Assembly (NCBI GenBank): GCA_017438675.1
Contig: JAFRUW010000001.1
Coordinates: 1 to 14,254, forward strand
DNA: 14,254 nucleotides
Direction: 5' to 3'
Source of the DNA: Oscillospiraceae bacterium
Lineage (GTDB): Bacteria > Bacillota > Clostridia > Oscillospirales > Oscillospiraceae
Part shown: piece by piece, positions 5,205-13,573 of the stretch
Layout: every line of letters begins with the position of its first letter
Numbering within the stretch: position 1 is the stretch's first letter
The notes under the pieces: model-generated
Seen by the model: only the letters and a program-made list of their open reading frames with translations
The model's database searches: none
Told to the model about the DNA's origin: nothing
Position numbers and translations under genes: made by a program

Positions 5205-5960
5205 TTATTCGTATTCCACTACGCTGGCCCAGCTCAGTAATAATTCCCGCTCCTCGGGCTTGCCCTTAACGGACTGGGAGGCGGCCACGATGGGGAGCCA
5301 CTTCTGGACGTACTGCCTTGCGGTGTCGCTCTTTTTACAGAACAGATCCAGATACTTCTTTGCGCCGTCGGTGTCCCCGTTCAGCCAGAACACAAGGTAT
5401 GTTCTCGCGGCGTCCGCGGAAGCGTTGCCCTGGGTGGCGTGGGCCCAGTCGATGATGAAGGGCGTGCCGTCGTCCCGGATGATGACGTTTGACGGGCAGA
5501 AGTCACCGTGGCAGAGCTTTTTGTGCTTCGGCATACCCTCAAGGCGGGTGTGCAGGTCGTAGCGGGTGGTGGCGTCAAGATCGGTCTGGCTGATCTTGCG
5601 GTTCATCTTGTCCTTCAGGTTGTTGAGCATGGGGCATGTGCGCCTGTGCATGTCGAGCTGAATGTCCACCAGCATCTCAAGGTATTCGTCCTTCTTTTCG
5701 GGGTTTTCCTTTATGAGCTGGGACAGGGTCTTGCCGGGGATGTACTCGGAAATGATGGCCCACTCCCCGTCGATGGTGTTGATCCCCAGGATTTTGGGGA
5801 TATTCAGCCCCGTAGTCTCCACCCGGGCCTGATTCAGGGCTTCGTTTATAACGTCGGCCTTTGAAAAGTCCTTATCAAAGACCTTTATACACTTGTCGCC
5901 GTCACGGTAGATGACCTTGTTTTTCCTTTCGGCGATAACTTCACCGCGATTAACTGTCAT
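5205..5960 (-). CDS. Phosphotransferase family protein (aminoglycoside phosphotransferase / choline kinase fold)
   Basis: This 251-residue protein has the APH/choline kinase type of eukaryote-like kinase fold. Visible landmarks are a candidate ATP-binding lysine in DKCIKVFDK (K26), a hinge-like SEYIPGKTL (71-79), the catalytic loop HGDFCPSN (151-158, D153 and N158), and the metal-binding IIDWAHA (169-175, D171). The substrate is unknown. The family covers antibiotic, choline, sugar, amino-acid and protein kinases, and nothing here points to drug resistance. The ATG has GGAGG eight bases upstream. It starts 33 bases after the adhE stop, on the same strand, with no terminator between and a strong terminator after it. 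It is therefore probably the last gene of the rex-adhE operon and under the same redox control; that link is inferred from position. Confidence 0.85.
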   Translation of the reverse strand: MTVNRGEVIAERKNKVIYRDGDKCIKVFDKDFSKADVINEALNQARVETTGLNIPKILGINTIDGEWAIISEYIPGKTLSQLIKENPEKKDEYLEMLVDIQLDMHRRTCPMLNNLKDKMNRKISQTDLDATTRYDLHTRLEGMPKHKKLCHGDFCPSNVIIRDDGTPFIIDWAHATQGNASADAARTYLVFWLNGDTDGAKKYLDLFCKKSDTARQYVQKWLPIVAASQSVKGKPEERELLLSWASVVEYE

Positions 5961-5993
5961 TGGTCTGACCTCCTTCTGTAATACTGCAGTTTA

Positions 5994-8639
5994 TTATTCC
6001 AGAGCGGACGCGGGAAGCTCCGCTTCTTCAAAGGTTTTGCCGTAATATGCGTTCAGATACATCTGCTTTATCTCGCTCATGAGGGGGTAGCGGGGGTTCG
6101 CGCCGGTGCACTGATCGTCAAAGGCCTGCTCCACCATGTCGTCAAGGCGGTCAAGGAAGTCCTTTTCGTCGGGCACATAATCTCTGATCGTGGGCTTGAT
6201 GCCGATTTTTGCCTTCAGCCCGTCAATGGCGGCAATGAGACCCTTCAGCTTGTCAGCGTCTGTCTTACCCTTGATGCCCAGATAGTCCGCCACTTCGGCG
6301 TAGCGCGCCAGGGTGTGGGGATGGTCGTACTGGGAGAAGGAGCCCATCTTCTGAGGCGCCTCGGCAGCGTTGAAGCGCAGCACCTCGTCGATCATCAGGG
6401 CATTTGCCACGCCGTGAGCGATGTGATGGAAGGCGCCCAGCTTGTGAGCCATGGAGTGGCATACGCCGAGGAAAGCGTTGGCGAAGGCCATGCCCGCCAT
6501 TGTTGCGGCATTTGCCATCTTTTCCCTGGCCTCGGGGTCATTGGGGCCGTTGTCGTATGCCCTGGGCAGGTACTCGAAGATCATCTTCAGCGCCCGGAGA
6601 GCCAGACCGTCGGTATAGTCGGTGGCCATTACGGAGGCGTAAGCCTCAAGGGCGTGGGTCACGGCGTCGATGCCGGAGGCCGCGGTGAGGCCCTTGGGGG
6701 CCGTCATGTGGAAATCGGTGTCGATGATCGCCATGTTGGGCAGAAGCTCATAGTCGGCCAGGGGGTATTTTACGCCGCTTACCTCGTCGGTGATGACGGC
6801 GAAGGGAGTTACCTCGCTGCCGGTGCCGGCGGAGGTGGGAATAGCGATGAAGTACGCCTTTTCACCCATCTTGGGGAAGGTGTAGACACGCTTGCGGATG
6901 TCCATGAACCGCATTGCCATGTCCATGAAGTCGGCTTCCGGATGCTCGTACAGCACCCACATGATCTTGGCTGCGTCCATTGCGGAGCCGCCGCCCAGTG
7001 CGATGATCACATCGGGCTTAAAGGCTCTCATCTGCTCGGCGCCGGCCTTGGCGCAGGCCAGTGTGGGATCGGGGGCCACGTCGAAGAATGTTGTATGCTG
7101 AATACCCATCTCGTCCAGCTTGTCGGTGATGGGCTTTGTATAGCCGTTTGCGTACAGGAACTGATCGGTGACGATAAATGCCCTCTTCTTGCCCATGACG
7201 TTTTTCAGCTCGTCCAGAGCAACGGGGAGGCAGCCCTTCTTTATATATACCTTTTCAGGCGCGCGGAACCAAAGCATGTTCTCTCTCCTCTCGGCAACTG
7301 TTTTGATGTTCAGAAGGTGTTTTACGCCTACGTTCTCGCTGACGGAATTGCCGCCCCAGGAGCCGCAGCCCAGGGTCAGGGACGGGGCCAGCTTGAAGTT
7401 GTAAAGGTCGCCGATGCCGCCGTGGGAGGAGGGGGTGTTCACCAGGATTCGGCAGGTCTTCATCCGGGCGGCGAATTCGTCCAGCTTTTCCTTCCCGGTG
7501 AGGACGTTTAAATAGATGGAGGAGGTGTGACCGTAGCCGCCGTCGGCGATAAGGCGCTCCGCCTTGGTAAATGCGTCCTGAATATCGCGCGCTCTGTACA
7601 TCGCCAGAACGGGGGAGAGCTTCTCATGGGCGAATTCCTCGCTGAGCTCCACGCTCTCCACCTCGCCGATGAGGATCTTTGTTCCCTCGGGAACGGTGAC
7701 CCCGGCCAGCGCCGCGATCTTCACGGGCTTCTGTCCCACGATCTTTGCGTTGAGGGCGCCGTTTATGATTATGGTCTTTCTGACCTTTTCTGTCTCCTCG
7801 GGGTTCAGGAAATAGCAGCCGCGGGCGGCAAATTCCCTTTTCACCTGATCGTAGACCTTGTCGAGAACGATGACCGACTGCTCGGAGGCGCAGATCATGC
7901 CGTTGTCAAAGGTCTTGGAGTGGATGACGGAGTTGACGGCCAAAACCACGTCAGCGGTGTCGTCGATTATGGCGGGGGTATTGCCCGCGCCTACGCCGAT
8001 GGCGGGCTTTCCGCTGGAGTAGGCCGCCCTCACCATGCCGGGGCCGCCGGTAGCGAGGATGATGTCCGCCTCCTTCATGACGAGATTCGTCATGTCCAGG
8101 CTGGGAACGTCGATCCATCCGATGATCCCCTCAGGCGCGCCGGCCTCCACAGCCGCCTCAAGAACCAGCTTCGCCGCCGCAATGGTGGACTTCTTCGCTC
8201 TGGGATGGGGGCTTACGATAATGCCGTTTCTCGTTTTGAGAGCCAGAAGGGTCTTGAAAATGGCGGTGGATGTGGGGTTCGTGGTGGGTATGACTGCCGC
8301 GATGACGCCGATGGGCTCCGCGATCTTCTTTATGCCGTATGCCGGGTCCTCTTCAATGACTCCGCATGTTTTTGTGTCCTTATACGCGTTGTAAATATAC
8401 TCGGAGGCGTAGTGGTTCTTTATGACCTTATCCTCCACCACGCCCATGCCCGTCTCTTCCACAGCCAGCTTCGCAAGAGGGAGCCTTGCCTGATTCGCGG
8501 CAGTGGCCGCGGCGAGGAATATCCTGTCCACCTGCTCCTGGGTGTAGAGAGCAAACTTTTTCTGCGCCTCACGGACACGCTCAATGGCGGCCTTCAGCTT
8601 CTCTGTGCCGTCAACTGTTTCATATACTCTATTATCCAT
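5994..8639 (-). CDS. adhE: Bifunctional acetaldehyde-CoA/alcohol dehydrogenase
   Basis: AdhE reduces acetyl-CoA to acetaldehyde and then to ethanol with two NADH, regenerating NAD+ in fermentation. It usually assembles into helical filaments (spirosomes) in the cytoplasm. The 881-residue protein is full length. The N-terminal aldehyde dehydrogenase domain (about 1-445) has VGAGNTPAI (216-224) and the catalytic C250 in DNGMICASEQS. The C-terminal iron-dependent alcohol dehydrogenase domain (about 455-870) has GGGSAMDAAK (549-558) and the Fe ligands D658, H662, H728 and H742, in SGIDAVTHALEAY and CHSMAHKLGAFHHIAHG. It lies directly after rex, and its AGGAGG site overlaps the rex stop codon, which suggests translational coupling. 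Regulation by Rex in response to NADH/NAD+ is expected from known clostridial systems. Confidence 0.97.
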   Translation of the reverse strand: MDNRVYETVDGTEKLKAAIERVREAQKKFALYTQEQVDRIFLAAATAANQARLPLAKLAVEETGMGVVEDKVIKNHYASEYIYNAYKDTKTCGVIEEDPAYGIKKIAEPIGVIAAVIPTTNPTSTAIFKTLLALKTRNGIIVSPHPRAKKSTIAAAKLVLEAAVEAGAPEGIIGWIDVPSLDMTNLVMKEADIILATGGPGMVRAAYSSGKPAIGVGAGNTPAIIDDTADVVLAVNSVIHSKTFDNGMICASEQSVIVLDKVYDQVKREFAARGCYFLNPEETEKVRKTIIINGALNAKIVGQKPVKIAALAGVTVPEGTKILIGEVESVELSEEFAHEKLSPVLAMYRARDIQDAFTKAERLIADGGYGHTSSIYLNVLTGKEKLDEFAARMKTCRILVNTPSSHGGIGDLYNFKLAPSLTLGCGSWGGNSVSENVGVKHLLNIKTVAERRENMLWFRAPEKVYIKKGCLPVALDELKNVMGKKRAFIVTDQFLYANGYTKPITDKLDEMGIQHTTFFDVAPDPTLACAKAGAEQMRAFKPDVIIALGGGSAMDAAKIMWVLYEHPEADFMDMAMRFMDIRKRVYTFPKMGEKAYFIAIPTSAGTGSEVTPFAVITDEVSGVKYPLADYELLPNMAIIDTDFHMTAPKGLTAASGIDAVTHALEAYASVMATDYTDGLALRALKMIFEYLPRAYDNGPNDPEAREKMANAATMAGMAFANAFLGVCHSMAHKLGAFHHIAHGVANALMIDEVLRFNAAEAPQKMGSFSQYDHPHTLARYAEVADYLGIKGKTDADKLKGLIAAIDGLKAKIGIKPTIRDYVPDEKDFLDRLDDMVEQAFDDQCTGANPRYPLMSEIKQMYLNAYYGKTFEEAELPASALE

Positions 8640-8652
8640 GAAAATATCCTCC

Positions 8653-9312
8653 TTAATCTGTATGATCCGATTGCTCTGATAAGAGGCTTGTCTGCTTATT
8701 GATATGCGCCAGCGACAGAGCCAGATTCTCGTACTGCACCAAAACGCCGTCGGGAACCGTCAGCGTTTTCGGCGCGAAGCTCCATATAGCTGTTATGCCG
8801 CTTTCTATAAGCGCGTCGCATGCATCCTGAGCCGATGATCGGGGGACGGTGATTATCCCCAGCTTAATGTTCCGCTCCTTACAGAACCCGCAAAGCTCCG
8901 ATACCGGAAGGACCGTTTTACCGGAGGGGAGCTGCCCTGTCCTTTCGGGGTTATTGTCAAAGGCGGCGGCGATCTCAAGGCCGTAGTCCTCAAAGCCGGA
9001 GTAATCATAAAGCGCAAGCCCCAGCTTTCCGGCGCCGACCAGAACCGCCAGGCTTTTTTTCTGAAGGCCGAGATGCTCCTCAATAACGGCAATAAGATCC
9101 TCCGTTACATAACCTATCTTTGGTTTGCCTTCCCCGCTGGCTGCATTCAGGTCTTTCCTGACCATTACCTCGCCGTATCCGAGTCCGTTGGCGATCCGCG
9201 TGGCGGAAATATATTTGCCGCTGTCCTCCGGGAGGCTTTTCAGGAATTTCAGATATGCAGGCAGTCTGCCCAATGCAGCCCGTGTAACCCGTGTGTTTTT
9301 CACTTTCCCCAC
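8653..9312 (-). CDS. rex: Redox-sensing transcriptional repressor Rex (divergent DNA-binding end)
   Basis: Rex dimers bind DNA when NAD+ is high and release it when NADH rises, which derepresses fermentation genes. The 219-residue protein has an N-terminal winged helix (about 1-80) and a Rossmann NAD(H) domain with LVGAGKLGLAL (91-101) and the nucleotide-binding acidic residue in AAFDNNP (D119). A C-terminal helix (about 195-210) swaps between subunits in the family. The recognition region reads MVRKDLNAASGEGKPKIGY (50-68). VRKDL is conserved, but the usual SYFGEFGKRGVGY-like stretch is altered. The first gene of an operon with adhE (13 bases between), it is transcribed divergently from mnmG. 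A candidate operator lies at 9403-9420. The start ATG is preceded by GGAGGTGGGG. The protein may be a Rex paralogue dedicated to adhE. Confidence 0.93.
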   Translation of the reverse strand: MGKVKNTRVTRAALGRLPAYLKFLKSLPEDSGKYISATRIANGLGYGEVMVRKDLNAASGEGKPKIGYVTEDLIAVIEEHLGLQKKSLAVLVGAGKLGLALYDYSGFEDYGLEIAAAFDNNPERTGQLPSGKTVLPVSELCGFCKERNIKLGIITVPRSSAQDACDALIESGITAIWSFAPKTLTVPDGVLVQYENLALSLAHINKQTSLLSEQSDHTD

Positions 9313-9338
9313 CTCCGTGTTTTTAATGGCTATATTCT

Positions 9339-9369
9339 ATCATACGCTTATCGATTTGCATAGTATCAA
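9339..9369 (-). promoter_or_regulatory. Possible rex-adhE operon promoter
   Basis: On the minus strand TTGATA (9369-9364) and TATGAT (9344-9339) fit sigma-A hexamers at 5/6 and 5/6, but the spacing is 19 bases rather than 17. The -10 would lie about 27 bases before the rex ATG. The gap is AT-rich and other weak pairings exist, so this assignment is moderate. Confidence 0.45.
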
Positions 9370-9402
9370 AATGAACAAATTTATATATTAAATATCGATA
9401 CA

Positions 9403-9420
9403 TTGATGAGCGATTAACAG
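9403..9420. promoter_or_regulatory. Candidate Rex operator between rex and mnmG
   Basis: TTGATGAGCGATTAACAG matches 11 of the 14 specified positions of the clostridial/Gram-positive Rex consensus TTGTTAA-N4-TTAACAA. It lies about 91 bases upstream of the rex start and 34 bases upstream of the proposed -35, so it does not overlap the best promoter guess. It is also upstream of the mnmG promoter. Binding is inferred from sequence similarity only. Confidence 0.45.
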
Positions 9421-9470
9421 AACGGACGCCCGGCGGGACAGGGATCGGATGATCGGCCTATACTTTACTA

Positions 9471-9499
9471 TTGAACTTTTCGGAGTTATATAATAGAAT
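9471..9499 (+). promoter_or_regulatory. Predicted mnmG promoter
   Basis: TTGAAC (9471-9476, 4/6) and TAGAAT (9494-9499, 5/6) are spaced by 17 bases and end 24 bases before the mnmG ATG. An overlapping TATAAT occurs at 9489-9494, but it has no -35 at good distance. The leader is very short and contains a GAGGTGAG ribosome site. Confidence 0.6.
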
Positions 9500-9523
9500 A
9501 TACCCCGTTGAGGTGAGTTTTAT

Positions 9524-11389
9524 ATGGATTACAAAGCAGGAAAATGCGATATAGCGGTCATCGGAGCTGGCCACGCCGGGATCGAGGCGGCTCTTGCCGC
9601 CTCAAGGCTGGGACTTCAGGTGATTTGCTTCACCATAAATCTTGACGCTGTGGGCAATATGCCCTGCAACCCCGCCATCGGCGGTACGGGCAAGGGCCAT
9701 CTGGTCAGGGAGCTGGACGCTCTTGGCGGCGAGATGGCCCATGCGGCGGACGAGGCCTGCATTCAGTACAGGCTGTTAAACCGGGGCAAGGGCCCGGCGG
9801 TTTACTCCCTCCGCGCCCAGGCCGACAGAAGAAAATATCAGGAGGTCATGAAGCACCGCCTTGAAATGCAGGAGAACCTGCGGCTCATACAGGCGGAAAT
9901 AGTTGAGATAGGCGCGGAAGAAGGCAAAGTTGCCTTTGTGAAGACCAATACCGGCGCGATTTATGAATGCTCTGCCGCAGTGATATGCTCAGGCACTTAT
10001 CTTTCAGGCAGAACGATAGTGGGCGACGTGACCCGGGACAGCGGCCCCGACGGGATGTTTGCCGCCGTGGGACTGGGCGATCAGCTTAAAACACTCGGGC
10101 TCAGTATGCGCCGGTTCAAGACCGGTACCCCGCCGAGAGTGAACAGGCGTTCCATAGATTTTTCCAAAATGGAAATACAGCTTGGCGACGAGGAGCCGGA
10201 GGCGTTCTCTTTTGAAACTGAGGAGCCGCCGGAGAACCGGGCGGTGTGCTATCTCACATATACCACCGAGGAGACACACAGGATAATCAGGGAAAATCTC
10301 CACCGCAGTCCCCTGTTTTCCGGGACCATCGAGGGCGTGGGCCCCAGATACTGCCCCTCCATCGAGGACAAGGTGGTGAGATTCTCGGAAAAGCCGAGGC
10401 ATCAGCTTTTTGTGGAGCCCATGGGCTTAAACACCGAGGAGATGTACATTCAGGGGTTTTCCTCCTCCATGCCCGAGGACGTGCAGCTCAGAATGCTCCA
10501 CTCCGTAATCGGCCTTGAACATGCGGAGATGATGCGCTGCGCCTACGCCATCGAGTACGACTGCATCGACCCGCTGGAGCTGTACCCCACACTGGAGACG
10601 AAGAAGATATCCGGCCTTTACGGGGCGGGACAGTTCAACGGCAGCTCCGGCTATGAGGAGGCGGCGGTTCAGGGATTCGTGGCCGGGGTGAACGCCGCGC
10701 TGAAGCTTCTGGGCCGCGAGCCCATGATCCTTGACCGCAGCACCGGGTATATCGGCACCCTCATTGACGATCTGGTGACAAAGGGCACCAATGAGCCGTA
10801 CCGCATGATGACCTCCCGGTCGGAGTACAGGCTTCTCCACCGTCAGGACAACGCCGACAGGAGGCTCAGTCAGATCGGATACCATATCGGACTGGTATCG
10901 AAGGAGCGGTACGAAAAGGTTCTGGAAAAATACCGCATGGTGGACGGGGAGATAAACCGGCTGGAAAAGACATATATCGCCCCCACTGATGAGCTGAAGG
11001 CGATGCTGGAATCCCGGGGCACCACCGTTCCCCAATCGGGGACGAGCCTTGCCAACCTGCTCCGCCGGCCACAGGTGGATTATGAGTGCCTTGCCCCCTT
11101 TGACCGGTTCAGAAAGGAGCTGCCCGGGGCAGTCCGGGAGCAGGTGGAGATTTCCTTAAAATACGAGGGTTATATAGAAAAGCAGCTCAAACAGGTGGAG
11201 GATTTCCGCAAAATGGAGTCCCGCCGTTTAAGGGAGGATATAGATTATTCAGAGATCAAGGGGCTCAGGCTGGAGGCACGGCAGAAGCTCAATAAGGTGC
11301 GCCCCCGGAACATGGGTCAGGCGTCCCGCATCTCCGGCGTGTCCCCGGCGGATATCGCCGCCCTTATGATCTGGCTGGAACAGCATTAG
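9524..11389 (+). CDS. mnmG: tRNA uridine-5-carboxymethylaminomethyl modification enzyme MnmG (GidA)
   Basis: MnmG is an FAD-dependent enzyme that, with the GTPase MnmE, adds the cmnm5 group to the wobble uridine of several tRNAs (including those for Glu, Lys and Gln). The 621-residue protein has normal length. The FAD dinucleotide motif is VIGAGHAG (12-19). MPCNPAIGGTGKGHLVREL (46-64) contains C48, and the second conserved cysteine is C277 in GPRYCPSIEDKV. The FKTGTPPRVN motif lies at 198-207. The C-terminal helical domain, which contacts MnmE and tRNA, ends with the family signature YSEIKGL, LNKVRPRNMGQASRISGVSPADIAAL. The ATG has GAGGTGAG upstream. It stands alone, divergent from rex, and mnmE is not in view. 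One target, tRNA-Glu(TTC), is encoded at 393-467. Confidence 0.98.
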   Translation: MDYKAGKCDIAVIGAGHAGIEAALAASRLGLQVICFTINLDAVGNMPCNPAIGGTGKGHLVRELDALGGEMAHAADEACIQYRLLNRGKGPAVYSLRAQADRRKYQEVMKHRLEMQENLRLIQAEIVEIGAEEGKVAFVKTNTGAIYECSAAVICSGTYLSGRTIVGDVTRDSGPDGMFAAVGLGDQLKTLGLSMRRFKTGTPPRVNRRSIDFSKMEIQLGDEEPEAFSFETEEPPENRAVCYLTYTTEETHRIIRENLHRSPLFSGTIEGVGPRYCPSIEDKVVRFSEKPRHQLFVEPMGLNTEEMYIQGFSSSMPEDVQLRMLHSVIGLEHAEMMRCAYAIEYDCIDPLELYPTLETKKISGLYGAGQFNGSSGYEEAAVQGFVAGVNAALKLLGREPMILDRSTGYIGTLIDDLVTKGTNEPYRMMTSRSEYRLLHRQDNADRRLSQIGYHIGLVSKERYEKVLEKYRMVDGEINRLEKTYIAPTDELKAMLESRGTTVPQSGTSLANLLRRPQVDYECLAPFDRFRKELPGAVREQVEISLKYEGYIEKQLKQVEDFRKMESRRLREDIDYSEIKGLRLEARQKLNKVRPRNMGQASRISGVSPADIAALMIWLEQH

Positions 11390-11448
11390 CGGTCGGCCCG
11401 GAGCGGCGGTTATCTGCCGCACGAATGCGAAGTATCGGATAACAGATA

Positions 11449-11479
11449 AACAGGGAGAGGTCAAAAGCCTCTCCCTGTT
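11449..11479. terminator. Hairpin between convergent mnmG and pgcA (probable bidirectional terminator)
   Basis: AACAGGGAGAGG (11449-11460) and CCTCTCCCTGTT (11468-11479) form a perfect 12-bp stem with a seven-base loop, the only strong stem between the two convergent stops (11389 and 11497). The T-rich stretch after it is weak on both strands (TTTATCTG on minus, ACACTTTATACC on plus). Termination on both sides is likely but not textbook. A weaker GCGGC/GCCGC stem lies at 11403-11420. Confidence 0.7.
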
Positions 11480-11496
11480 ACACTTTATACCTTATG

Positions 11497-13215
11497 TTAT
11501 TTGATTCCGTCGGCCCAGGCGACATATTTTGCGACCTTGGCGTCGCAGTCCTCTTTGCTCTCGCCCTGAGTCAGGATATAGACCTTGATCTTCGGCTCGG
11601 TGCCGGAGGGACGGATAATGAGCGTGGTGCCGTCTTCAAGCTCGAAGGTGAGCACGTTAGAGCCGCAGAGCTCCATCTTCTCAACACCCTCAGCCGTCCT
11701 GCGTGTACCGTCGGCATAGTCTCTCACAGCGGCCACTCTGACGCCTGCGATCTCTTCGGGGGAAGCTTCGCGCATATCGCGCATGATCTCCTTCATGCGG
11801 TTAAGACCGTCAAGACCCGGGAAGACAAGATTCAGCGTCTTTTCGCTGTACCAGCCGTACTTTTCGTACATCTCCATGAGAGCGTCGTACAGGGTCTTGC
11901 CCTGGGCGTAGTACCATGCGGCCATCTCGGTCATAATGAGGGCGGCGGTGACAGCGTCCTTATCTCTCACGTAGTCGCCGAACATATAGCCGTAGGACTC
12001 CTCAAAGGAGAAGATGACCTTGCCCTCACCGGCCTCCTCAAGCTGATTCTTCTTTTCAGCCATGAATTTGAAGCCCGTAAAGGTGCTGTAAGCGGTGATG
12101 CCGTTGACTTCGGCAACCTTCGTTGCCATCTCGGTGGAGACGATGCTCTTGAGGGTCACGGGGTTTTCGGGCAGTGTTCCGGCTCTCTTCTTTGCGCCGA
12201 TGAGGTAGTCCAGAATGAGAACGCCTGCCTGGTTGCCGGTGATGACAACGTATTCGCCCTTGTCGTTTTTCACCATCATGCCGATACGGTCAGCGTCGGG
12301 ATCGGAGCCGATGATGAAGTCGGCGCCCTTTTCCTTTGCCAGCTCAACTGCAAGATAGAAGCCCTCGGGATTCTCGGGGTTGGGGGATTTTACGGTGGGG
12401 AAGTTGCCGTCAATTTTCATCTGCTCCGGCTCACAGTAAAGATGCTTGATGCCAAGGCGGTGCAGAGCCTCGGGAATGAGCTTGTGGCCTGTGCCGTGGA
12501 AGGGAGTGAAGACCATCTTGAAATCGTCGGCAACCTTGGCAATGGTCTCGGGATCGTTTGCCTGGGCCATTACGTTTGCCAGGAATTTCTCGTCTGTCTC
12601 CTCGCCGATGATGGTAATGAGCCCGGCGGCAACGGCCTCGTCGTAATCCATTGTCTTTATGGAGGCGAACACATCGTTCTTCTGCATGCGCTCCGCGATC
12701 TCGGCGGCATGCTTCGGGGGAAGCTGAGCGCCGTCGGACCAGTAGACCTTGTAGCCGTTGTATTCCTTGGGATTGTGGCTGGCGGTGACGTTGATACCGG
12801 CGATGCAGCCGTATTCACGGATTGCAAAGCTCAGCTCCGGAGTGGGACGGAGGGCGTCGAACAGGCGGACCTTAATGCCGTTTGCCGCCATGACGCAGGC
12901 GGACTCCCTGCCGAACTCGGTGCTGAAATTGCGGCAGTCGTAGGCAATGGCAATGCCCTTTTCCGCAGCCTCGGGACCCTCCGCGAGGATGACCTCGGCA
13001 AAGGCCTGGGTGGCATGTCTCACCACATAGATGTTCATGCGGTTGGTGCCGATGCCCAGGGTTCCGCGGAGACCTGCGGTGCCGAATTCCAGCAGCGCAT
13101 AGAAACGGCTCTCGATCTCCTTGGGGTCGTTCTCGATAGCTGCAAGCTCTTTAACTTCAGCCTCGGTCAGAACGCCGCTGTCTTTCCATTTTTTGTACTC
13201 ATCTAAATAGCTCAT
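11497..13215 (-). CDS. pgcA: Phospho-sugar mutase (alpha-phosphoglucomutase / phosphomannomutase, PgcA type)
   Basis: The enzyme interconverts hexose 1- and 6-phosphates through a phosphoserine, feeding UDP-glucose or glycogen metabolism and envelope sugars. The 572-residue protein is of the long PgcA/PGM2-like type. GTAGLRG lies at 45-51. The phosphoserine loop is TASHNPKEYNGYKVYW (144-159, S146). The metal loop is GSDPDADR (303-310). The sugar-binding loop is FSFEESYGY (402-410), and a C-terminal phosphate-binding RPSGTEPKIKVYI closes the protein. The ATG has AGAGGTG upstream. It begins 19 bases after the preceding small gene, so it is probably the last gene of an rlmH-headed operon. Specificity between glucose and mannose phosphates cannot be decided from sequence alone. 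Confidence 0.94.
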   Translation of the reverse strand: MSYLDEYKKWKDSGVLTEAEVKELAAIENDPKEIESRFYALLEFGTAGLRGTLGIGTNRMNIYVVRHATQAFAEVILAEGPEAAEKGIAIAYDCRNFSTEFGRESACVMAANGIKVRLFDALRPTPELSFAIREYGCIAGINVTASHNPKEYNGYKVYWSDGAQLPPKHAAEIAERMQKNDVFASIKTMDYDEAVAAGLITIIGEETDEKFLANVMAQANDPETIAKVADDFKMVFTPFHGTGHKLIPEALHRLGIKHLYCEPEQMKIDGNFPTVKSPNPENPEGFYLAVELAKEKGADFIIGSDPDADRIGMMVKNDKGEYVVITGNQAGVLILDYLIGAKKRAGTLPENPVTLKSIVSTEMATKVAEVNGITAYSTFTGFKFMAEKKNQLEEAGEGKVIFSFEESYGYMFGDYVRDKDAVTAALIMTEMAAWYYAQGKTLYDALMEMYEKYGWYSEKTLNLVFPGLDGLNRMKEIMRDMREASPEEIAGVRVAAVRDYADGTRRTAEGVEKMELCGSNVLTFELEDGTTLIIRPSGTEPKIKVYILTQGESKEDCDAKVAKYVAWADGIK

Positions 13216-13234
13216 AGTTACACCTCTTTATTTT

Positions 13235-13552
13235 TTATTCTTCCGTTGATTCTTCGGTTATGATTTCTGAATTGAAAATGTTCTGCGCGTCCTCAAGCAT
13301 GGTCTCCGGAACAAATATGTCCACACCGCCCCCGGCGTGCCCCATAATGACGATTCCGAAATCGCCGTTGTTGGGGTATTCCAGGATGTAGGGTATGTTA
13401 TATGCGTCCAGCATGCTGAGTTCCACACTCATGTCGGTGGGGCCTCCGCCCAGGTGCTTAAACAGCACGGGAGGCACCTTTTCGCCCTGTTCGTCAACAG
13501 GCCAGTTTTCCAGCTTTTCGTCAGGGCTTTTCTTTAATCCCCAGTCCTTCAC
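13235..13552 (-). CDS. Short uncharacterised protein, DUF2007-like
   Basis: This is a 105-residue soluble, acidic protein starting with GTG, which has GGAGG six bases upstream. Residues about 29-94 read as strand, helix, strands and helix: VLFKHLGGGPTDMSVELSMLDAYNIPY, then GIVIMG and VDIFVPETMLEDAQNIF. An 'element that lists a helix ending in xGIP, followed by a strand and a V-P-E-x-x-x-x-A-x-x-I helix' is the shape of DUF2007 (putative signal-transducing) proteins, whose role is not established. It lacks membrane segments and cysteines. It sits 21 bases after a glycine-zipper gene and 19 bases before pgcA, so it is almost certainly cotranscribed with both. The DUF2007 assignment is from pattern memory and needs a profile search. 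Confidence 0.75.
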   Translation of the reverse strand: MKDWGLKKSPDEKLENWPVDEQGEKVPPVLFKHLGGGPTDMSVELSMLDAYNIPYILEYPNNGDFGIVIMGHAGGGVDIFVPETMLEDAQNIFNSEIITEESTEE

Positions 13553-13573
13553 CTTGTACCTCCTTTTGATTCG

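Noticed and set aside
5205..5960. Antibiotic resistance (aminoglycoside phosphotransferase) gene
   Set aside because: Only the general kinase fold is visible. It lies in a metabolic operon with no resistance-gene or mobile context, so a drug-resistance role is not supported.
6315..8702. Two long plus-strand open frames opposite adhE (398 and 391 residues)
   Set aside because: They are antisense to an intact AdhE with all catalytic residues, and have no start signals or domain features.
9357..9369. Second Rex half-site pair in TTGCATAGTATCAA
   Set aside because: The TTG and CAA ends are too close (14 rather than 18 bases) and the inner bases do not match the consensus.
11494..13206. 570-residue plus-strand open frame opposite pgcA
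   Set aside because: It lies almost entirely antisense to a full-length, motif-complete phospho-sugar mutase. Its translation is repetitive in Val, Gly, Leu and Asp and shows no domain. The long open frame follows from the codon bias of the real gene.
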